Origin: Pseudomonas sp. GD03944
GTDB taxonomy: Bacteria > Pseudomonadota > Gammaproteobacteria > Pseudomonadales > Pseudomonadaceae
Length of the DNA stretch: 64,000 nt
Direction: 5' to 3'
Assembly: GCF_029839275.1 (NCBI RefSeq)
Contig: NZ_JAOCAH010000008.1
Coordinates: forward strand, 62,001-126,000
In this document: positions 38,000 to 48,937 of the stretch, piece after piece
Layout: every line of letters starts with the position of its first letter
Position numbering within the stretch: position 1 is the stretch's first letter
The notes under the pieces: model-generated
What the model saw: the letters and a program-made list of their open reading frames with translations, nothing else
Databases searched by the model: none
Told to the model about the DNA's origin: nothing
Made by a program: the position numbers and the translations under genes

Positions 38000-39340
38000 T
38001 TACAGGATGTAGCGCGACAGGTCTTCGTCCTGGGCCAGCTCGCCCAGGTGGCTGTTGACGTAGGCCGCGTCGATGGCGATCGGCGCATCGTTGTGCTGCG
38101 CGGCGAGGTCACCGGCGCTGAACGAGACCTCCTCCAGCAGGCGCTCCAGCAGCGTATGCAGGCGGCGCGCGCCGATGTTCTCGGTCTTTTCGTTGACCTG
38201 CCAGGCGATCTCTGCGAGTCGCTTGATACCGTCTTCGGCGAAGGCGATCTTCAGTCCTTCGGTGTTGAGCAGGGCGGCGTACTGTTCGGTCAGCGACGCG
38301 TGCGGTTCGGTGAGGATGCGCTCGAAGTCTTCCGGCGACAGTGCCTTGAGCTCCACGCGGATCGGCAAGCGGCCCTGCAGCTCCGGCACCAGGTCACTGG
38401 GCTTGCTCAGGTGGAACGCGCCGGAGGCGATGAACAGGATGTGGTCGGTCTTGACCATGCCCAGCTTGGTGTTGACCGTGCAGCCCTCGATCAGCGGCAG
38501 CAGGTCACGCTGTACGCCCTCACGGGAGACATCGGCACCGCCGGTGTTGCCGCGCTTGGCGACCTTGTCGATTTCGTCGATGAAAACGATGCCGTTCTGC
38601 TCCACGGCTTCCAGGGCGCGGGCCTTGAGCTCTTCCTCGTTGACCAGGCGCGCGGCCTCTTCGTCACGGATGAGCTTGAGCGCTTCCTTGACCTTGAGCT
38701 TGCGGCTCTTCTTCTTGCCCTTGCCCATGCTGGAGAACAGGTTCTGCAGCTGGTTGGTCATCTCTTCCATGCCTGGCGGGGTCATGATTTCGATGCCGGC
38801 CGGGGCGTCGGCCACTTCGATGTCGATTTCCTTGTCGTCCAGCTGGCCTTCGCGCAGGCGCTTGCGGAACAGCTGACGGGTGTTGGAATCGCTGCTCGGG
38901 GCGGCTTCCTCGTTGAAACCGGTACGAGCCGGGGGCAGCAGGGCATCGAGAATGCGCTCTTCGGCGGCGTCTTCGGCACGGTGGCGAACCTTCACCATTT
39001 CCTGCTCGCGGAGCATTTTCACCGCCGCATCGGCCAGGTCGCGGATGATCGATTCGACATCGCGGCCGACATAGCCCACTTCGGTGAACTTGGTGGCTTC
39101 GACCTTGAGGAACGGCGCGTTGGCCAGTTTGGCCAGGCGGCGGGCGATTTCGGTCTTGCCGACACCGGTCGGGCCGATCATCAGGATGTTCTTCGGGGTC
39201 ACTTCGGCGCGCAGCTCGACCGGCAGCTGCATGCGCCGCCAGCGGTTGCGCAGGGCGATGGCGACGGCGCGCTTGGCGTCGTCCTGGCCGATGATGTGGC
39301 GATTGAGTTCGTGGACGATCTCACGAGGGGTCATGGACAT
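38000..39340 (-). CDS. hslU: HslU ATPase of the HslVU protease
   Basis: 446 residues, AAA+ hexamer that unfolds substrates for HslV. Walker [12 protein letters not shown] near 57, the intermediate I-domain with a Gly/Lys-rich stretch, Walker B FIDEIDKV, and the C-terminal tail ...DEDLSRYIL that inserts into HslV. Start ATG 39340 has GGAG six bases upstream; the ATG at 39334 also lies in frame. 24 bp after hslV. Confidence 0.97.
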   Translation of the reverse strand: MSMTPREIVHELNRHIIGQDDAKRAVAIALRNRWRRMQLPVELRAEVTPKNILMIGPTGVGKTEIARRLAKLANAPFLKVEATKFTEVGYVGRDVESIIRDLADAAVKMLREQEMVKVRHRAEDAAEERILDALLPPARTGFNEEAAPSSDSNTRQLFRKRLREGQLDDKEIDIEVADAPAGIEIMTPPGMEEMTNQLQNLFSSMGKGKKKSRKLKVKEALKLIRDEEAARLVNEEELKARALEAVEQNGIVFIDEIDKVAKRGNTGGADVSREGVQRDLLPLIEGCTVNTKLGMVKTDHILFIASGAFHLSKPSDLVPELQGRLPIRVELKALSPEDFERILTEPHASLTEQYAALLNTEGLKIAFAEDGIKRLAEIAWQVNEKTENIGARRLHTLLERLLEEVSFSAGDLAAQHNDAPIAIDAAYVNSHLGELAQDEDLSRYIL

Positions 39341-39364
39341 ACGGGGCTCCAAACGGGAGTCGGC

Positions 39365-39898
<534 letters not shown>

Positions 39899-39945
39899 GG
39901 GGAGAGTCTCCACGCAGCGGGGCAGATTTGCCCGGATGAACTCTC

Positions 39946-39974
39946 AAATGGGGGGACCTGGGGGGTTTTTCAAC
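39946..39974 (-). promoter_or_regulatory. heat-shock (sigma-32/RpoH) promoter of hslVU
   Basis: Minus-strand GTTGAAA (-35), 14 bp, CCCCATTT (-10), against consensus CTTGAAA-N11-16-CCCCATnT: one mismatch in total. It ends about 48 bp upstream of the hslV TTG. Confidence 0.72.
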
Positions 39975-40026
39975 CGCTGTCGGACGATTCCCGGCCGAAC
40001 GGCGAGCGGTCTGTAACCACAGGTTG

Positions 40027-40056
40027 CAGCCGCCGGCCGGAAAGGCCTGGCGGCTG
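40027..40056 (-). terminator. hairpin after the SPOR gene
   Basis: CAGCCGCC and GGCC arms (40027-40038) pair with GGCC and GGCGGCTG (40044-40056), one bulged base. It lies directly after the SPOR protein stop but lacks a clear U tract, so termination is only possible. Confidence 0.4.
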
Positions 40057-40060
40057 GCTG

Positions 40061-40747
40061 TCAGCGGGCCTGGCGCTGTTGCAGCAGCAGGTTGCTGAAA
40101 CCGTTGGCGGACAGGGCCTTCTGCGACTGGGCGAGCTGTTCGCGGTTGGCGAAGGGGCCGACCAGCACCCGGTGCCAGGTTTCTTCACGCACGGTGCCGG
40201 ACTCGACCCGCACGTTCTGGCCGAGCAGGATGATCTGCGCCCGCACGCTTTCCGCATCGTCCTTGCGGCGGAAGGAGCCCGCCTGGAGGAAGAATTGCGT
40301 GGTCACTGGTGCTGCGGTGGCCACCACCGGGGGCGGTGGCGGGGTCTTGCCGGCGAGCGCGGCTTCGGCGCGTTCGGCGTCGATCTTGGCGGCTTCTTCC
40401 GGGGTCACCGGTTTGACTGGCGGTATGGCCGCTGTTGGTGGCGGCAGCGCATCCGGCGGCACGATGACCTCGGACTCCGGCAGCAAGGTGTAGAAGTCGT
40501 ACTTGGGCTTTTCCGGCGTAGAGGCCGGCGGCGCCGGTTTTGGCTTGGGCTGCGTGCTGGTGCGCTCCGGTTCGCCCCGGTCGCGCTTGACCGCGTCGCT
40601 GCCCGGCTGCAGGTTCATCAGGGCCATGATGAACACGCCCACCACCAGACCGCAGGCCAGCCAAATCCAGCCCGGGACGGGCTTCTTGGCGGGGACCTTG
40701 TAGCGGCTGGCGCCGCGCTTCGGTGCAGCCTTCTTGCGTGCAGCCAC
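40061..40747 (-). CDS. SPOR-domain membrane protein, FtsN-like
   Basis: 228 residues from GTG 40747. Basic cytoplasmic N-terminus (MAARKKAAPKRGASRYKVPAKK), one membrane segment (WIWLACGLVVGVFIMALM), a long Pro-rich periplasmic linker and a C-terminal SPOR domain (TQFFLQAGSFRRKDDAESVRAQI) that binds denuded peptidoglycan at the septum. This layout resembles FtsN or DedD. Starts directly after the argS stop without a gap. Division role inferred from architecture. Confidence 0.9.
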   Translation of the reverse strand: MAARKKAAPKRGASRYKVPAKKPVPGWIWLACGLVVGVFIMALMNLQPGSDAVKRDRGEPERTSTQPKPKPAPPASTPEKPKYDFYTLLPESEVIVPPDALPPPTAAIPPVKPVTPEEAAKIDAERAEAALAGKTPPPPPVVATAAPVTTQFFLQAGSFRRKDDAESVRAQIILLGQNVRVESGTVREETWHRVLVGPFANREQLAQSQKALSANGFSNLLLQQRQAR

Positions 40748-42499
40748 TTACATGCGCTCCAGGGTTTCCAGGCCCAGCAGCTCCAGGCCCTGTTTCAGGG
40801 TGCGGCCGGTAAGGGCCGCCAGGCGCAGGCGGCTCTGCTGGGTCGCCGGGTCTTCGGCGGTGAGGATCGGGCAGTTCTCATAGAAGCTGGAGAACAGGCC
40901 GGCCAGGTCATAGAGGTAAGTGCACAGGGTGTGCGGCGTGCCTTTGTCGGCGACGTTGCCGAGCACTTCGCCGAACTGCGCGAGCTTGGCGGCCAGGGCC
41001 TGCTCCTGCTCGGCAACCAGCTGGATTTCGCCGCCGATCTCGTCAGCGCCCTTGCCCAGCTTGCGGAACACGCCAGCCACGCGGGTGTAGGCATACAGCA
41101 GGTAGGGTGCGGTGTTGCCCTCGAAGCTGAGCATCAGCTCGAAGTTGAAGCTGTAATCGCTGGTGCGGTGCTTGGACAGGTCGGCGTATTTCACCGCACC
41201 GATGCCCACGGCGTGAGCGATCTGACGCAGCTCGTCCTCTTCGAGGACGATGCCCTTGCTCTCGTTGAGTGCCTTGACCAGCGCATAGGCGCGCTGCTCG
41301 GCTTCGTCGAGCAGGTCGATCAGCTTCACCGTGCCGCCGTCGCGGGTCTTGAATGGCTTGCCGTCGGCGCCGTTCATGGTGCCGAAGCCCATGTGTTCGA
41401 GCTGCATGCCGTCGTGCACGAAGCCGGCGCGGCGCGCCACCTCGAAGGCCATCTGGAAGTGCAGGGCCTGGCGCTGGTCCACGAAGTACAGGGCGCGGTC
41501 GGCCTTGAGCGTCTGGCTGCGGTAGCGCATGGCCGCCAGGTCAGTGGTGGAATAGAGGTAGCCACCACCGGCCTTCTGCACGATCACCGGCAGCGGGTTG
41601 CCTTCGGCATTCTTGTACTCGTCGAGGAAGACGCACTGGGCCCCGTTGTCTTCGGTCAGCAGGCCCTTGGCCTTGAGGTCGGCGACCACGCCCGGCAGCT
41701 CGTCGTTGTAGGCGCTTTCACCCTTGACGTCGGCCGGGGTCAGCTTCACGCCCAAGCGGTCGTAGGCTTTCTGGCAGTGCGACAGGGAGATGTCGTTGAA
41801 ACGGTGCCACAGGCGCATGCACTCGGCTTCGCCGGCCTGCAGCTGTACCACCAGGGCGCGGGCGCGCTCGGCGAATTCCGGGGACTCGTCGAAGCGCTTC
41901 TTGGCCGCGCGGTAGAAACCTTCCAGGTCGGCCAGCTCGCTTTCCGCGGCGGCCGGGTTCTCTTCCATGAAGGCCAGCAGCATGCCGAACTGGGTGCCCC
42001 AGTCGCCCACGTGGTTCTGGCGGATCACCTCGTCGCCGAGGAACTCCAGCACGCGTGCCACGGCGTCGCCGATGATGGTGGAGCGCAGGTGGCCGACGTG
42101 CATTTCCTTGGCCAGGTTCGGCGAGGACAGGTCGACCACCACGCGCTGCTTGGCGCCGGCCTTGCGCACGCCAAGGTGATCGTCAGCCAGGGCGGCCTCC
42201 AGGCGCTGGGCGAGGGCATCGCTGTTCTGGAAGAAGTTGAGGAAGCCCGGACCCGCGATCTCGACCTTGGCGATGCTGTCGTCGGCCGGCAGCGCGGCGA
42301 TCAGCTTCTCGGCCAGGTCACGGGGCTTCATGCCCGCCGGCTTGGCCAGCATCATGGCGATGTTGCTGGCGAAGTCGCCGTGGGTCTTGTCCTTGGTGTT
42401 CTCCACCTGGATCGCCGGGCTCAGGCCTTCGGGCAGCACACCGTCAGTGGTCAGGCGGCTCAGGGCTTGCTGGATCAGGTGGCGAATACTGTCTTTCAT
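40748..42499 (-). CDS. argS: arginyl-tRNA synthetase
   Basis: 583 residues, class I synthetase charging tRNA-Arg. N-terminal Add1 domain, HIGH motif as [11 protein letters not shown], and the C-terminal DALR anticodon-binding domain ([14 protein letters not shown]...). Arginyl-tRNA synthetases need no KMSKS lysine match and use tRNA for activation. ATG 42499 ([15 protein letters not shown]) is preferred to an upstream extension to 42559. Confidence 0.97.
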   Translation of the reverse strand: MKDSIRHLIQQALSRLTTDGVLPEGLSPAIQVENTKDKTHGDFASNIAMMLAKPAGMKPRDLAEKLIAALPADDSIAKVEIAGPGFLNFFQNSDALAQRLEAALADDHLGVRKAGAKQRVVVDLSSPNLAKEMHVGHLRSTIIGDAVARVLEFLGDEVIRQNHVGDWGTQFGMLLAFMEENPAAAESELADLEGFYRAAKKRFDESPEFAERARALVVQLQAGEAECMRLWHRFNDISLSHCQKAYDRLGVKLTPADVKGESAYNDELPGVVADLKAKGLLTEDNGAQCVFLDEYKNAEGNPLPVIVQKAGGGYLYSTTDLAAMRYRSQTLKADRALYFVDQRQALHFQMAFEVARRAGFVHDGMQLEHMGFGTMNGADGKPFKTRDGGTVKLIDLLDEAEQRAYALVKALNESKGIVLEEDELRQIAHAVGIGAVKYADLSKHRTSDYSFNFELMLSFEGNTAPYLLYAYTRVAGVFRKLGKGADEIGGEIQLVAEQEQALAAKLAQFGEVLGNVADKGTPHTLCTYLYDLAGLFSSFYENCPILTAEDPATQQSRLRLAALTGRTLKQGLELLGLETLERM

Positions 42500-42629
42500 G
42501 GTCTGCTCGTCCGGCCGCGAAGCGGCTGTGCCCAGGGGCGCTGGTTGAAAACTGCGCATTATCGGCGTGCTTGGTCCGCCGCTTCAAGTTCTAAGCGGCG
42601 CAATCACGCCCCGATTCACGTCTGTCGCG

Positions 42630-44849
42630 TCAGAACAGGTCAATCGGGTCGACATCCAGCGACCAGCGCACGGCCCGGCCGCTCGGCATCTGCTCCAGGG
42701 CCAGCATCCAGCTGGCGAGCAGCTTGTGCAAGGGCGCGCGGGCATTGGCCTGGACCAGCAGCTGTGCGCGGTAGCGGCCGGCGCGCCGCTCCATGGGCGC
42801 GGGCACCGGTCCGAGCAGTTCGATACCGCTGAGGGCCAGTTCGTTCACCAGCAGTTCGGCTTCGCTGCACGCTTCGTCGAGAAAGCCCTCGGCCTGCCCG
42901 GGCTTGTGCGCCTCGGCGCGCAGCAGGGCCAGGTGGCAGAACGGCGGCAGGCCGGCGCTGCGGCGCTCGCTCAGGGCCTGTTCGGCGAAGGCGAAGTAAC
43001 CCTGTTCGGTCAGTTGCACCAGCAGCGGGTGGTCCGCCAAATGACTCTGGATGATGACTTTGCCCGGTTCTTCGGCACGGCCCGCCCGGCCGGCGACCTG
43101 CACGATGAGCTGGGCCATGCGCTCGCTGGCGCGGAAGTCCGCCGAGAACAGGCCGCCATCGGCATCGAGAATCGCCACCAGGGTCACCCGCGGGAAGTGG
43201 TGCCCCTTGGCGAGCATCTGGGTGCCGACCAGGATGCACGGTTCGCCTTTTTGCACGGTGTTGAACAGGGTGATCATGGCCTCCTTGCGCGAGGTGCTTT
43301 CCCGGTCGACGCGCAGCACCGGGACGTCCGGGAAGAGGATCGCCAGGCGCTCCTCGGCGCGCTCGGTGCCGGCGCCGACAGGGCGCAGATCGACGGTGTT
43401 GCAGGTTGGGCAGTTGCTCGGCTGGCGCTCGACATGGCCGCAGTGGTGGCAGCGCAGTTCGTGGTAGCGCTGGTGCACGGTCATGCGCGCGTCGCAGCGC
43501 GGGCATTCGGACAGCCAGCCGCAGTCGTGGCAGAGCAGGGTGGGGGCGAAGCCGCGGCGGTTGAGGAACACCAGCACCTGCTGCCCGGCCGCCAGGGTCT
43601 GGCCGATGGCCTGCTGCATGGGGCCGGAGATGCCGGCGTCCAGGGGGCGGCTCTTGATGTCCAGGCGCAGGAACCGCGGCGGATGAGCGCCGCCGGCGCG
43701 CTGATTGAGACGCAGCAGGGCGTAACGCCCGGCATGGGCGTTGTGCAGGCTTTCCAGCGACGGCGTGGCCGAACCCAGGACGATGGGGATGTTTTCCTGG
43801 TGGGCGCGCACGATGGCCAGGTCGCGGGCGTGGTAGCGCAGCCCTTCCTGCTGTTTATAGGAGGCGTCGTGCTCTTCGTCGATGATGATCAGGCCGGGGC
43901 GCTGCATGGGCGTGAACAGCGCCGAGCGGGTGCCGATGATGATGTCGGCCTCGCCATCGCGGGCGGCCAGCCAGGCATCCAGGCGCTCGCGGTCGTTGAC
44001 GCCGGAATGCAGCAGGGCGATGCGGGCATTGAAACGGCGTTCGAAGCGCGACAGGGTCTGCGGGCCGAGGTTGATCTCGGGGATCAACACCAGGGCCTGC
44101 TTGCCGGCCTCCAGTGTTTCGCGGATCAGCTGCAGGTAGACCTCGGTCTTGCCGCTGCCCGTGACCCCCGCCAGCAGGTAGGTGTTGAAGCCGCCCAGGC
44201 CAGCGCGAATGGCCTCGGCGGCGGCCCGCTGCTCGGCATTGAGCGGCAGCTCCGGCTGGGCCAGCCAGTTAGCGGGGCGGGCGTTGGGGTGGTGCCGGCG
44301 CACCTCGATCCGCACCAGGCCTTTCTCGCGCAGCAGTTCCAGGCTGTCGCGGTTCAGTTGCAATTGGCTGAGCAGCTGATGGGCAACGCCGTGGGGATGT
44401 TGGGCAATGGTTTTCAGTGCCTCGCGCTGACGCGGAGCCCTGTTCAGGCGCGGGTCGTCGAGGCTGGCGCCGTCGCTCAGGTGCCAGAAGCGCTCCTGCC
44501 GCACTTCGGCGGGCTCGCCCTGGCGCAACAGCACGGGCAGCGCCCAGCTCAGGGTGTCGCCAAGGCTGTGCTGGTAGTACTGGGCCGTCCACAGGCAGAG
44601 CTTGAACAGGGCGGCGGGCAGCGGTGGCTGGGCATCGAGCAGTTGCAGGGCAGGCTTGAGCTTGTCCGCCGGTACCTCGCTGTGCGCTACCACCTCGACC
44701 AGCACACCGATCAGCTCCCGCCGCCCGAACGGCACCCGCAGGCGTACGCCCGGCTGCAGCGCGCTACGCGGGACGCCGGGCGGCGCGCGGTAATCGAACA
44801 GGCGACGCAGCGGTGAAGGCAGGGCAAGGCGCAGAATGGCGTCAGGCAC
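42630..44849 (-). CDS. priA: primosomal replication-restart helicase PriA
   Basis: 739 residues. DEXH superfamily 2 helicase that reloads DnaB at stalled forks. Walker A GVTGSGKTEVYL, Walker B DEEHD, eight zinc cysteines in the CHDCGWLSECPRCDARM and CHHCGH...CPTC region, and helicase motif VI QVAGRAGRAE. The N-terminal 3'-end binding domain is complete. Divergent from rpmE with 172 bp between. Confidence 0.97.
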   Translation of the reverse strand: MPDAILRLALPSPLRRLFDYRAPPGVPRSALQPGVRLRVPFGRRELIGVLVEVVAHSEVPADKLKPALQLLDAQPPLPAALFKLCLWTAQYYQHSLGDTLSWALPVLLRQGEPAEVRQERFWHLSDGASLDDPRLNRAPRQREALKTIAQHPHGVAHQLLSQLQLNRDSLELLREKGLVRIEVRRHHPNARPANWLAQPELPLNAEQRAAAEAIRAGLGGFNTYLLAGVTGSGKTEVYLQLIRETLEAGKQALVLIPEINLGPQTLSRFERRFNARIALLHSGVNDRERLDAWLAARDGEADIIIGTRSALFTPMQRPGLIIIDEEHDASYKQQEGLRYHARDLAIVRAHQENIPIVLGSATPSLESLHNAHAGRYALLRLNQRAGGAHPPRFLRLDIKSRPLDAGISGPMQQAIGQTLAAGQQVLVFLNRRGFAPTLLCHDCGWLSECPRCDARMTVHQRYHELRCHHCGHVERQPSNCPTCNTVDLRPVGAGTERAEERLAILFPDVPVLRVDRESTSRKEAMITLFNTVQKGEPCILVGTQMLAKGHHFPRVTLVAILDADGGLFSADFRASERMAQLIVQVAGRAGRAEEPGKVIIQSHLADHPLLVQLTEQGYFAFAEQALSERRSAGLPPFCHLALLRAEAHKPGQAEGFLDEACSEAELLVNELALSGIELLGPVPAPMERRAGRYRAQLLVQANARAPLHKLLASWMLALEQMPSGRAVRWSLDVDPIDLF

Positions 44850-44922
44850 GCGGCAGGGCTCCCGGCTCTGAGGGGTGGCGATTGGGGCGCGATCTTATCA
44901 CGCGTCCAGTCGACGGCCGGCC

Positions 44923-44950
44923 TTGCGTCGATGTCTCGCTCTGGTATAGT
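44923..44950 (+). promoter_or_regulatory. sigma-70 promoter of rpmE
   Basis: TTGCGT (44923-44928), 16 bp, TATAGT (44945-44950). About 72 bp upstream of the rpmE ATG. Strong candidate for a ribosomal protein gene. Confidence 0.65.
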
Positions 44951-45021
44951 GCGCGGCCTGATTCCGTGCGGTATTCAACAATCGTGTTGGATGGCGGCAC
45001 GCTAGACCTGAGGAATTCATC

Positions 45022-45237
45022 ATGAAAGCTGATATCCACCCGACTTACGAAGCCGTTACCGCTACCTGCAGCTGTGGCAACGTCATCGAAACCCGTTCCA
45101 CCCTGGCCAAGCCGCTGAGCCTGGACGTGTGCAACGAGTGCCACCCGTTCTACACCGGCAAGCAGAAGATGCTGGACACCGGTGGTCGTGTTGACCGCTT
45201 CAAGCAGCGTTTCGGCATGTTTGGCGCCAAGCAGTAA
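45022..45237 (+). CDS. rpmE: 50S ribosomal protein L31, zinc-binding (C+) form
   Basis: 71 residues with the four zinc-ligand cysteines Cys16, Cys18, Cys37, Cys40 (CSC...CNEC), so it is the zinc-dependent paralogue and may be swapped for a C- form in zinc starvation. GAGG before ATG. Its terminator lies inside the next coding region. Confidence 0.97.
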   Translation: MKADIHPTYEAVTATCSCGNVIETRSTLAKPLSLDVCNECHPFYTGKQKMLDTGGRVDRFKQRFGMFGAKQ

Positions 45238-45262
45238 GCTTGCGCGCAGCGACGTAACCCTG

Positions 45263-46063
45263 ATGGGGTATTGCTCGCTACTGAAAAAGGCGTCCCAGGT
45301 GGGCGCCTTTTTTGTGTCTGCGCTTTTTCTGCTCCCGGCCGAGGCCTACTGCCCTGCGCCCGCGACGCTGAGCAGCGCCAAGGTGCAGCGTGTGGTCGAT
45401 GGCGACACGGTGCGCCTGCAGGACGGTCGCAGCATCCGCCTGATTGGCCTGAATGCGCCGGAAATGGGGCGCCAGGGGCGTTCCGCCGAACCCTTCGCCG
45501 AGGCCGCACGAAAACGCCTGGCGGCGCTGATCGCCGCGAACGACGGGCAGGTCGGGGTGCAGCTCGGGCGCGAAGCCAAGGACCGCTACGGCCGTACCCT
45601 GGCGCATCTGTATGACCGCGAGGGGCGCAACCTGGAGGCCCAACTGCTGGCCGAGGGCCTGGGCTACCGGGTGGCGGTCGCGCCCAATGTGGCCCTGGCT
45701 GCCTGCCAGCTGGAGGCCGAGCGGCAGGCCCGCGAAGCCCGGCTCGGCCTGTGGCGCAAAGACCCGGTGATCGATGCATCGCAACTGGCATCCGGTGGCT
45801 TCGCCCTGGTTCGTGGTCGGGTGGAGCGTGTCGAGCGCAACCGTGGTGGCATCTGGCTGGAGTTGCAGGACTCGCTGGTACTGCGCGTCGCGCCGCAGTT
45901 CCAGGCGTCCTTCGATCTGAAACGCCTGCAGGCGCTCGCCGGGCGTTCTGTCGAGGCGCGGGGCTGGGTGATTGACCGCTCCCGCCGGGGCGGCGTAAAA
46001 CCGGGGCAGGCACGCTGGATGCTGCCACTGACCCATGAGGCGATGCTGGAGGTGTTGCCATGA
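45263..46063 (+). CDS. secreted thermonuclease-like (SNase) nuclease
   Basis: 266 residues from ATG 45263. Signal peptide MGYCSLLKKASQVGAFFVSA, cleaved near AEA-YC, then a staphylococcal-nuclease domain: KVQRVVDGDTVRL, IRLIGLNAPEMGRQG and DRYGRTLAHLY hold the usual Asp, Arg, Glu and Arg catalytic positions. A further C-terminal segment resembles an OB-like extension. The signal-peptide codons coincide with the rpmE terminator; a GTG at 45299 is an alternative start but would lose the positive n-region. Overlaps the following protease gene. Confidence 0.85.
   Translation: MGYCSLLKKASQVGAFFVSALFLLPAEAYCPAPATLSSAKVQRVVDGDTVRLQDGRSIRLIGLNAPEMGRQGRSAEPFAEAARKRLAALIAANDGQVGVQLGREAKDRYGRTLAHLYDREGRNLEAQLLAEGLGYRVAVAPNVALAACQLEAERQAREARLGLWRKDPVIDASQLASGGFALVRGRVERVERNRGGIWLELQDSLVLRVAPQFQASFDLKRLQALAGRSVEARGWVIDRSRRGGVKPGQARWMLPLTHEAMLEVLP
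45284..45313 (+). terminator. rpmE terminator inside the nuclease gene
   Basis: AAAAAGGCG (45284-45292), loop with inner CCCA/TGGG pairing, CGCCTTTTT (45304-45312) and one more T. It has the form of a strong rho-independent terminator, yet the sequence also encodes KKASQVGAFF of the nuclease signal peptide. Confidence 0.72.
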
Positions 46064-47502
46064 CCGTTCGTGATTTCGTTGCCCTCGGGCTGGTACTCGG
46101 CCTCTTGAGTGGCTGTGCGGTGAACCCGGCCACCGGGCGCACCAATTTCGTGATGATGAGCGAGCAGCAGGAACTCGACCTGGGGCGCCGCTACAACCAG
46201 GAAATCATCAAGCAGAACCCCCGCCACGCCGACGAAAAGCTGCAAGCCTATGTGCAGCAGATCGGCGAGCGCGTGGCGAAGGCCAGCCATCGCAGCCAGC
46301 TCGATTACCAGTTCACCGTGGTCGACAGCCCGGACGTCAACGCCTTCGCCCTGCCGGGTGGCTACATCTATATCCATCGCGGCCTGCTCGCCTACCTGAA
46401 TTCGGAAGCCGAACTGGCCGCGGTACTGGGGCACGAGGTCGGCCACGTTACGGCCCGTCACAGTGTCCAGCAGCAGAGCCAGTCGAGTGCCTGGAACATC
46501 CTGGGCCAGGCGGTGGCCATCGGCACCGGTGTCGGGGCGGCCGCTGACCTGACCAACGTGCTGGGCACGACGTTCGTGCGCGGCTATGGCCGCGATATGG
46601 AGCTCGAGGCAGATGGGCTTGGCGCCCAGTACCTGGCCCGCAGCGGCTACGACCCGCAGGCGATGATCGAAGTGGTCAAGGTGCTGAAGAACCAGGAGGT
46701 CTTCGCCCGGGACCAGGCTGCCAAGCGCGGTGAAGCCCAGGCGACGGGCGGTTACCACGGCCTGTTCGACACGCACCCGGATAACGACCGCCGCCTGCAG
46801 GAAGTCCTCGGGCCGGCACGGGCGCTGGTTGCCGGGCAACAGATCGTCAACCGCGAGGTGTTCTTGCAGCACCTGGAAGGCTTGCCGTTCGGCGACTCTG
46901 CGGCCACTGGCGTGCGTCGTGGCCAGAACTTCTATCACGCGGAATTGGGGTTCGCCCTGGGCTTCCCGGATGGCTGGGGCATCGTCAATCGGCCGGATGC
47001 TGTGATTGGCCATACCCCGGATCAGCAGGCCTTCATCGCGATGACCCTGGAAGCGAACGACCAGGGCCTGGCGCCTGCCGACCTGCTGCGCCAGCGCGCC
47101 GGCAATACGCGCCTCGCCAACGGCGAGGCCTTGCAGCAGGCGGGCTTGCAGGGGTACACCGCCGTGATTCCAGGGAATCCGGCCCGTCGAGTGGCGGTTG
47201 TAAGCAAAGGCAAGCAGGCCTACCTGTTCGTCGGGGTGACCCGTGGCAATGCCTCGCTGGACACCCAGGACGCCAGGTTCCTGCAGGTCATCAAGAGCTT
47301 CCATCCCCTGACCACCGCCGAACGCAAGCTGGCCGAGCCGCTGCGCCTGCACATGGTCAAGGCGAAAAGCGGCCAGACCATGGCGGCGCTGGCCAAGGAC
47401 AGCAAGTTGCCGGACGATGCCGAAGCGACATTGCGCCTGCTCAACAACCTCTATCCGACGGGTGAGCCCAAGGCGGGCGACTGGCTCAAAGTCGTGCGCT
47501 AG
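46060..47502 (+). CDS. M48-family metalloprotease lipoprotein
   Basis: 480 residues. Lipobox LLSGC (Cys16), then the zinc protease domain with HEVGH (His125, Glu126, His129) and the distal ligand Glu in DMELEADGLG. BepA-like: Y-rich loop and a C-terminal LysM-like or TPR-poor region (MVKAKSGQTMAALAKDSKLPDDAEATLRLLNNL). Probably an outer-membrane periplasmic protease in envelope quality control. Its start overlaps the nuclease stop (ATGA). Confidence 0.9.
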   Translation: MTVRDFVALGLVLGLLSGCAVNPATGRTNFVMMSEQQELDLGRRYNQEIIKQNPRHADEKLQAYVQQIGERVAKASHRSQLDYQFTVVDSPDVNAFALPGGYIYIHRGLLAYLNSEAELAAVLGHEVGHVTARHSVQQQSQSSAWNILGQAVAIGTGVGAAADLTNVLGTTFVRGYGRDMELEADGLGAQYLARSGYDPQAMIEVVKVLKNQEVFARDQAAKRGEAQATGGYHGLFDTHPDNDRRLQEVLGPARALVAGQQIVNREVFLQHLEGLPFGDSAATGVRRGQNFYHAELGFALGFPDGWGIVNRPDAVIGHTPDQQAFIAMTLEANDQGLAPADLLRQRAGNTRLANGEALQQAGLQGYTAVIPGNPARRVAVVSKGKQAYLFVGVTRGNASLDTQDARFLQVIKSFHPLTTAERKLAEPLRLHMVKAKSGQTMAALAKDSKLPDDAEATLRLLNNLYPTGEPKAGDWLKVVR

Positions 47503-47603
47503 GGCTTGGTCCCAGGCTGACCGAACAGTCTTGTGCAGGTGTATACAACTTGCGTATCCTCGCCGCCTGCCTGTTCAACAGCCAAAAAAGCGGAAATGCC
47601 ACT

Positions 47604-48872
47604 ATGTCTGATCTCAAAACCGCCGCTCTCGAATACCACGCTCAGCCCCGCCCGGGAAAGCTGAGTGTCGAGCTGACCAAACCCACCGCTACCGCCCGCG
47701 ATCTGTCGCTGGCCTACAGCCCTGGCGTTGCCGAACCCGTTCGTGAAATCGCTCGTGATCCTGAGTTGGCCTACCGCTACACCGGTAAAGGTAACCTGGT
47801 CGCCGTGATCTCCGATGGCACCGCGATTCTCGGTCTGGGTGACCTCGGTCCGCTGGCATCGAAGCCGGTCATGGAAGGCAAGGGCGTGCTGTTCAAGCGT
47901 TTCGCCGGTATCGACGTGTTCGATATCGAAGTCGACTCGGAAAGCCCGCAGGCGTTCATCGACACCGTCAAGCGCATTTCCATCACCTTCGGTGGCATCA
48001 ACCTGGAAGACATCAAGGCGCCCGAGTGCTTTGAAATCGAGCGCGCGCTGATCGAGCAGTGCGACATCCCGGTCTTCCACGATGACCAGCACGGCACCGC
48101 GATCGTGACTGCTGCCGGTATGCTCAATGCGCTGGAAATCGCAGGCAAGACCCTGCCTGAAGCCAAGATCGTCTGCCTGGGCGCTGGCGCTGCAGCCATC
48201 TCTTGCATGAAGTTGCTGGTCAGCATGGGTGCCAAGGTCGAGAACATCTTCATGATCGACCGTAAAGGTGTGATCCATGCAGGCCGTGATGACCTGAACC
48301 AGTACAAGGCGGTATTCGCCACCGAAACCACCAAGCGCACGCTGGCCGATGCCCTTGAGGGCGCTGACGTGTTCGTCGGTCTGTCCGGTGCGAACCTGCT
48401 GAGCGCGGACGACCTGCTGCGCATGGCGCCGAACCCGATCGTCTTCGCCTGCTCCAACCCGGATCCGGAAATCAAGCCGGAACTGGCCCACGCCACCCGT
48501 AGTGACGTGATCATGGCCACCGGCCGTTCGGATTACCCGAACCAGGTGAACAACGTGCTGGGCTTCCCCTTCATCTTCCGCGGTGCCCTGGACGTTCGTG
48601 CCACCCGCATCAACGAAGAGATGAAAATCGCCGCTGCCGTGGCCCTGCGTGAGCTGGCCAAGCTGCCGGTTCCTCAGGAAGTCTGTGATGCCTATGGTGG
48701 CATCAAGCTGGAGTTCGGTCGCGAGTACATCATTCCGAAGCCGATGGATGCGCGCCTGATCACCGTGATTTCCGATGCGGTCGCCAAGGCGGCTATCGAA
48801 ACCGGTGTGGCCACACTGCCGTATCCGAAGCACTACCCGCTGGCATCGGTGGATGACGTCTTCAACGGCTGA
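47604..48872 (+). CDS. malic enzyme (short, single-domain)
   Basis: 422 residues. Decarboxylates malate to pyruvate. [21 protein letters not shown] start; active-site motifs [16 protein letters not shown] and [11 protein letters not shown], and a Rossmann motif [10 protein letters not shown]. It lacks the C-terminal phosphotransacetylase-like half of MaeB, so it is about half the length. NADP dependence is likely but not readable here. Followed by a strong terminator. Confidence 0.94.
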   Translation: MSDLKTAALEYHAQPRPGKLSVELTKPTATARDLSLAYSPGVAEPVREIARDPELAYRYTGKGNLVAVISDGTAILGLGDLGPLASKPVMEGKGVLFKRFAGIDVFDIEVDSESPQAFIDTVKRISITFGGINLEDIKAPECFEIERALIEQCDIPVFHDDQHGTAIVTAAGMLNALEIAGKTLPEAKIVCLGAGAAAISCMKLLVSMGAKVENIFMIDRKGVIHAGRDDLNQYKAVFATETTKRTLADALEGADVFVGLSGANLLSADDLLRMAPNPIVFACSNPDPEIKPELAHATRSDVIMATGRSDYPNQVNNVLGFPFIFRGALDVRATRINEEMKIAAAVALRELAKLPVPQEVCDAYGGIKLEFGREYIIPKPMDARLITVISDAVAKAAIETGVATLPYPKHYPLASVDDVFNG

Positions 48873-48890
48873 TCGTCGTTGCTGAGACCA

Positions 48891-48920
48891 TAAAAAAACC
48901 CGCTTCGGCGGGTTTTTTTA
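48891..48920. terminator. bidirectional terminator between malic enzyme and ponA
   Basis: CCCGC, TTCG loop, GCGGG (48899-48912) with A7 and T7 tracts. Convergent genes on both sides use it. Confidence 0.95.
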
Positions 48921-48937
48921 TGGGGGGGCGATCGACC

